A DNA stretch of 64,000 bases from Simplicispira sp. 125. GTDB lineage: Bacteria > Pseudomonadota > Gammaproteobacteria > Burkholderiales > Burkholderiaceae_C. This document shows, one piece after another, positions 62,074 to 64,000 of this stretch (the stretch's first letter is position 1; every line of letters begins with the position of its first letter). The position numbers and the translations under genes are program-made. The notes under the pieces were generated by a model that saw nothing but the letters and a program-made list of their open reading frames with translations, searched no databases and was not told the origin of the DNA. Location: the NCBI RefSeq assembly GCF_003096555.1, contig NZ_QEKM01000001.1, positions 620,001 through 684,000 of the forward strand, given 5' to 3'.

Positions 62074-62499
62074 TTATAGCGGATCGACGAGCAGGCGGCT
62101 GCCCACCAGCTCTGCGACCCGGTGCATGCCCGTGGAAGGGGTGACACCGGGGCGATGGATGGCTGTCCAGGTGGCGCCCCGGTATTTCACGGTGGTGGTG
62201 CCGTCGGCGTTCCAGCTGTCGATGACGATCGTTTCGCCGACGTCCAGGTTCACGCTGCGGTCGGCGCGGGCCGATGGATCGCCGGGGCGCCTTCTTTTGG
62301 CGTAGTGCCAGGCTACGACAGCGCCGCCACCGACTGCGGCAGCCGTGACGATTTGGCCCGTCAAAGGCAGGCCCGTGTGGGCCACCAGGGCGGCTGCAGC
62401 CAGACCCAGGGCCACCATCAGCAGGTAAAAAGTACCGGTGAGCAGCTCGGCAACGATCACACCTCCCGCCAGCAACCACCAGATGGTGGATTCCTCCAT
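62074..62499 (-). CDS. NfeD-like membrane protein
   Basis: Short NfeD protein of 141 residues. It has two or three transmembrane helices (STIWWLLAGGVIVAELLTG, YLLMVALGLAAAALVAHTG and QIVTAAAVGGGAVVAWHYA) and a C-terminal OB-fold domain (VNLDVGETIVIDSWNADGTTTVKYRGATWTA, in part). The short form lacks the protease domain of long NfeD proteins. It pairs with the downstream SPFH gene 38 bp away. GGAGGT lies 4-5 bases before the ATG at 62499; a GTG at 62511 is a less likely start. The pair is divergent from the decarboxylase gene. Confidence 0.9.
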   Translation of the reverse strand: MEESTIWWLLAGGVIVAELLTGTFYLLMVALGLAAAALVAHTGLPLTGQIVTAAAVGGGAVVAWHYAKRRRPGDPSARADRSVNLDVGETIVIDSWNADGTTTVKYRGATWTAIHRPGVTPSTGMHRVAELVGSRLLVDPL

Positions 62500-62644
62500 A
62501 TTGACCTCCACAAGAACTTGTCTTTAGTGCACCACATTCTGGGTCAAAAGCGGTGCTATTCAAAGGCTCGTCAGGCTTATTCCTTACACTTCGCGCCTGA
62601 TTCGTTTTTTAGCCGGGCAGGGCACGTTTGCACGGAGGCTGCGC

Positions 62645-64000
62645 ATGAAATTTCGTTTTCCTATCATCATCATCGATGAAGACTATCGCTCCGAGAATAC
62701 CTCGGGTCTTGGTATCCGCGCGCTTGCGCAGGCCATTGAGGCCGAGGGGTTCGAGGTGGTGGGCGTCACCAGCTATGGTGACCTGTCGCAGTTTGCGCAG
62801 CAGCAAAGCCGGGCCAGTGCTTTCATTCTGTCGATTGACGATGAAGAGTTCACTGTAGGTGAAGGGCTGGACCCCATCGTGCTGAGCCTGCGCAACTTCA
62901 TTGGTGAGGTGCGCCGCAAGAATACCGAAGTGCCGATTTACGTGCACGGCGAGACCAAGACCAGCCGCCATTTGCCCAACGACATCCTGCGCGAGCTGCA
63001 CGGCTTTATCCACATGTTCGAGGACACCCCCGAATTCGTGGCCAAGCACATCATCCGAGAGGCCAAGAGCTACCTTGAAGGCGTTAAGCCACCGTTCTTC
63101 AAGGCGCTGCTGGACTACGCCGAAGACGGCTCCTATTCATGGCATTGCCCCGGTCATTCGGGCGGCGTGGCATTTTTGAAAAGCCCCGTGGGCCAGATGT
63201 ACCACCAGTTCTATGGTGAGAACATGTTGCGCGCTGACGTGTGCAATGCCGTGGAAGAACTGGGCCAGCTGCTGGACCACAACGGTGCCATCGGCGAGAG
63301 CGAACGCAATGCCGCGCGCATCTTCAACGCCGACCACTGCTTCTTCGTGACCAACGGCACATCTACTAGCAACAAGATGGTGTGGCACCACACCGTGGCG
63401 CCGGGCGACGTGGTGGTGGTGGACCGCAACTGCCACAAGTCCATCCTGCACAGCATCATCATGACCGGGGCCATCCCCGTGTTCATGAAGCCGACGCGCA
63501 ACCACTTCGGCATCATCGGGCCGATTCCGCAGAGCGAGTTCGAGCCGGCCACCATCCAGGCCAAGATCAAGGCCAACCCGCTGCTCAAGGGCGTGGACGC
63601 GAAAAAAGTCAAGCCGCGCGTGCTCACGCTTACGCAGAGCACTTACGACGGCGTGCTCTACAACACCGAGACCATCAAGGGCATGCTCGATGGCTACGTG
63701 GACAACCTGCACTTTGACGAGGCCTGGCTGCCGCACGCGGCCTTCCACCCGTTCTATGGCAGCTACCACGCCATGGGCAAGAAGCGCGCGCGCCCCCAGC
63801 ATTCGGTGACCTACGCCACGCAGTCCATCCACAAGCTGCTGGCCGGCATCAGCCAGGCCAGCCATGTGCTGGTGCAGGACTCGCAGACCACCAAGCTCGA
63901 CCGCCACCTGTTCAACGAGGCCTACCTGATGCACACCAGCACCAGCCCTCAGTACAGCATCATCGCCAGCTGCGATGTGGCGGCCGCCATGATGGAGCCG
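62645..64000 (+). CDS. Orn/Lys/Arg decarboxylase (3' end outside the window)
   Basis: PLP-dependent group III decarboxylase; 452 codons are visible of a family of about 750. The N-terminal wing domain (FPIIIIDEDYRSENTSGLGIR) is a flavodoxin-like fold, as in the biodegradative enzymes. The PLP core has WHCPGHSGGVAF, FFVTNGTSTSNKMV, NLHFDEAWLPHAAFHPFY and the lysine that binds PLP in YATQSIHKLLAGISQAS. Which amino acid is used (lysine, ornithine or arginine) cannot be told from the visible part. The products cadaverine, putrescine or agmatine are polyamines. The ATG at 62645 gives MKFRFPIIII, with GGAGGC 6-11 bases upstream. Confidence 0.93.
   Translation, partial: MKFRFPIIIIDEDYRSENTSGLGIRALAQAIEAEGFEVVGVTSYGDLSQFAQQQSRASAFILSIDDEEFTVGEGLDPIVLSLRNFIGEVRRKNTEVPIYVHGETKTSRHLPNDILRELHGFIHMFEDTPEFVAKHIIREAKSYLEGVKPPFFKALLDYAEDGSYSWHCPGHSGGVAFLKSPVGQMYHQFYGENMLRADVCNAVEELGQLLDHNGAIGESERNAARIFNADHCFFVTNGTSTSNKMVWHHTVAPGDVVVVDRNCHKSILHSIIMTGAIPVFMKPTRNHFGIIGPIPQSEFEPATIQAKIKANPLLKGVDAKKVKPRVLTLTQSTYDGVLYNTETIKGMLDGYVDNLHFDEAWLPHAAFHPFYGSYHAMGKKRARPQHSVTYATQSIHKLLAGISQASHVLVQDSQTTKLDRHLFNEAYLMHTSTSPQYSIIASCDVAAAMMEP

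Overview
The window comes from a high-GC betaproteobacterium, almost certainly family Comamonadaceae (Acidovorax/Simplicispira-like; the genus is not settled from sequence alone). The evidence is the rRNA sequences, the block hisS-yfgM-bamB-der-hfq-hflX-hflKC-DUF2065-hisZ-purA, an RpoD of about 790 residues, and dispersed intergenic repeats of a kind I associate with this family. It is a chromosomal housekeeping region, not an island: no phage, CRISPR, conjugation or intact IS genes were seen.

Layout. 1-5.6 kb: ppsR (partial) divergent from ppsA, then a two-gene sodium:solute symporter (DUF4212 small subunit plus large subunit). 5.7-8.1 kb: FKBP isomerase, HxlR-like regulator and a CaiB/BaiF CoA transferase, separated by repeats. 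8.3-12.8 kb: dnaG-rpoD on the minus strand. 12.9-15.7 kb: a PotD/NspS-like polyamine-type binding protein directly followed by a membrane diguanylate cyclase. 15.7-23.7 kb: an acyl-CoA synthetase on plus; then, on minus, a lipoprotein gamma-glutamyltransferase, a Tat-exported PhoD-like phosphatase, a cytosolic diguanylate cyclase and a zinc-free quinone oxidoreductase. 23.8-27.3 kb: surE-pcm-nlpD, followed by a RluD-type pseudouridine synthase where rpoS usually lies. 27.4-46.3 kb: scpB-rluB, ndk-rlmN-pilF-rodZ-ispG-hisS-yfgM-bamB-der-hfq-hflX-hflK-hflC-DUF2065-hisZ-purA-phosphoribosyltransferase, all on plus and tightly packed.

46.3-52.2 kb holds a complete rRNA operon (16S, tRNA-Ile, tRNA-Ala, 23S, 5S) with a strong promoter, two weaker upstream promoter-like copies, RNase III stems, a boxA and a terminator. 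tRNA-Gly and tRNA-Leu follow. 52.7-64 kb: a conserved hypothetical gene, a YgjP-like metalloprotein, murI, divergent class I and class II fumarases, a DUF2249 gene behind an NsrR-like palindrome, divergent mnmH/selD (selenium use for tRNA), a decayed IS5-type remnant, tRNA-Ser, an nfeD-SPFH pair, and the 5' part of a large Orn/Lys/Arg decarboxylase.

The most interesting items are: the binding-protein/diguanylate-cyclase pair at 12.9-15.7 kb, which looks like an NspS-MbaA or LuxP-LuxQ type sensory module; a dispersed 50-60 bp double-hairpin repeat at six clear intergenic sites; the missing rpoS; the NsrR-like operator before the DUF2249 gene; and the internally deleted IS5-like remnant.
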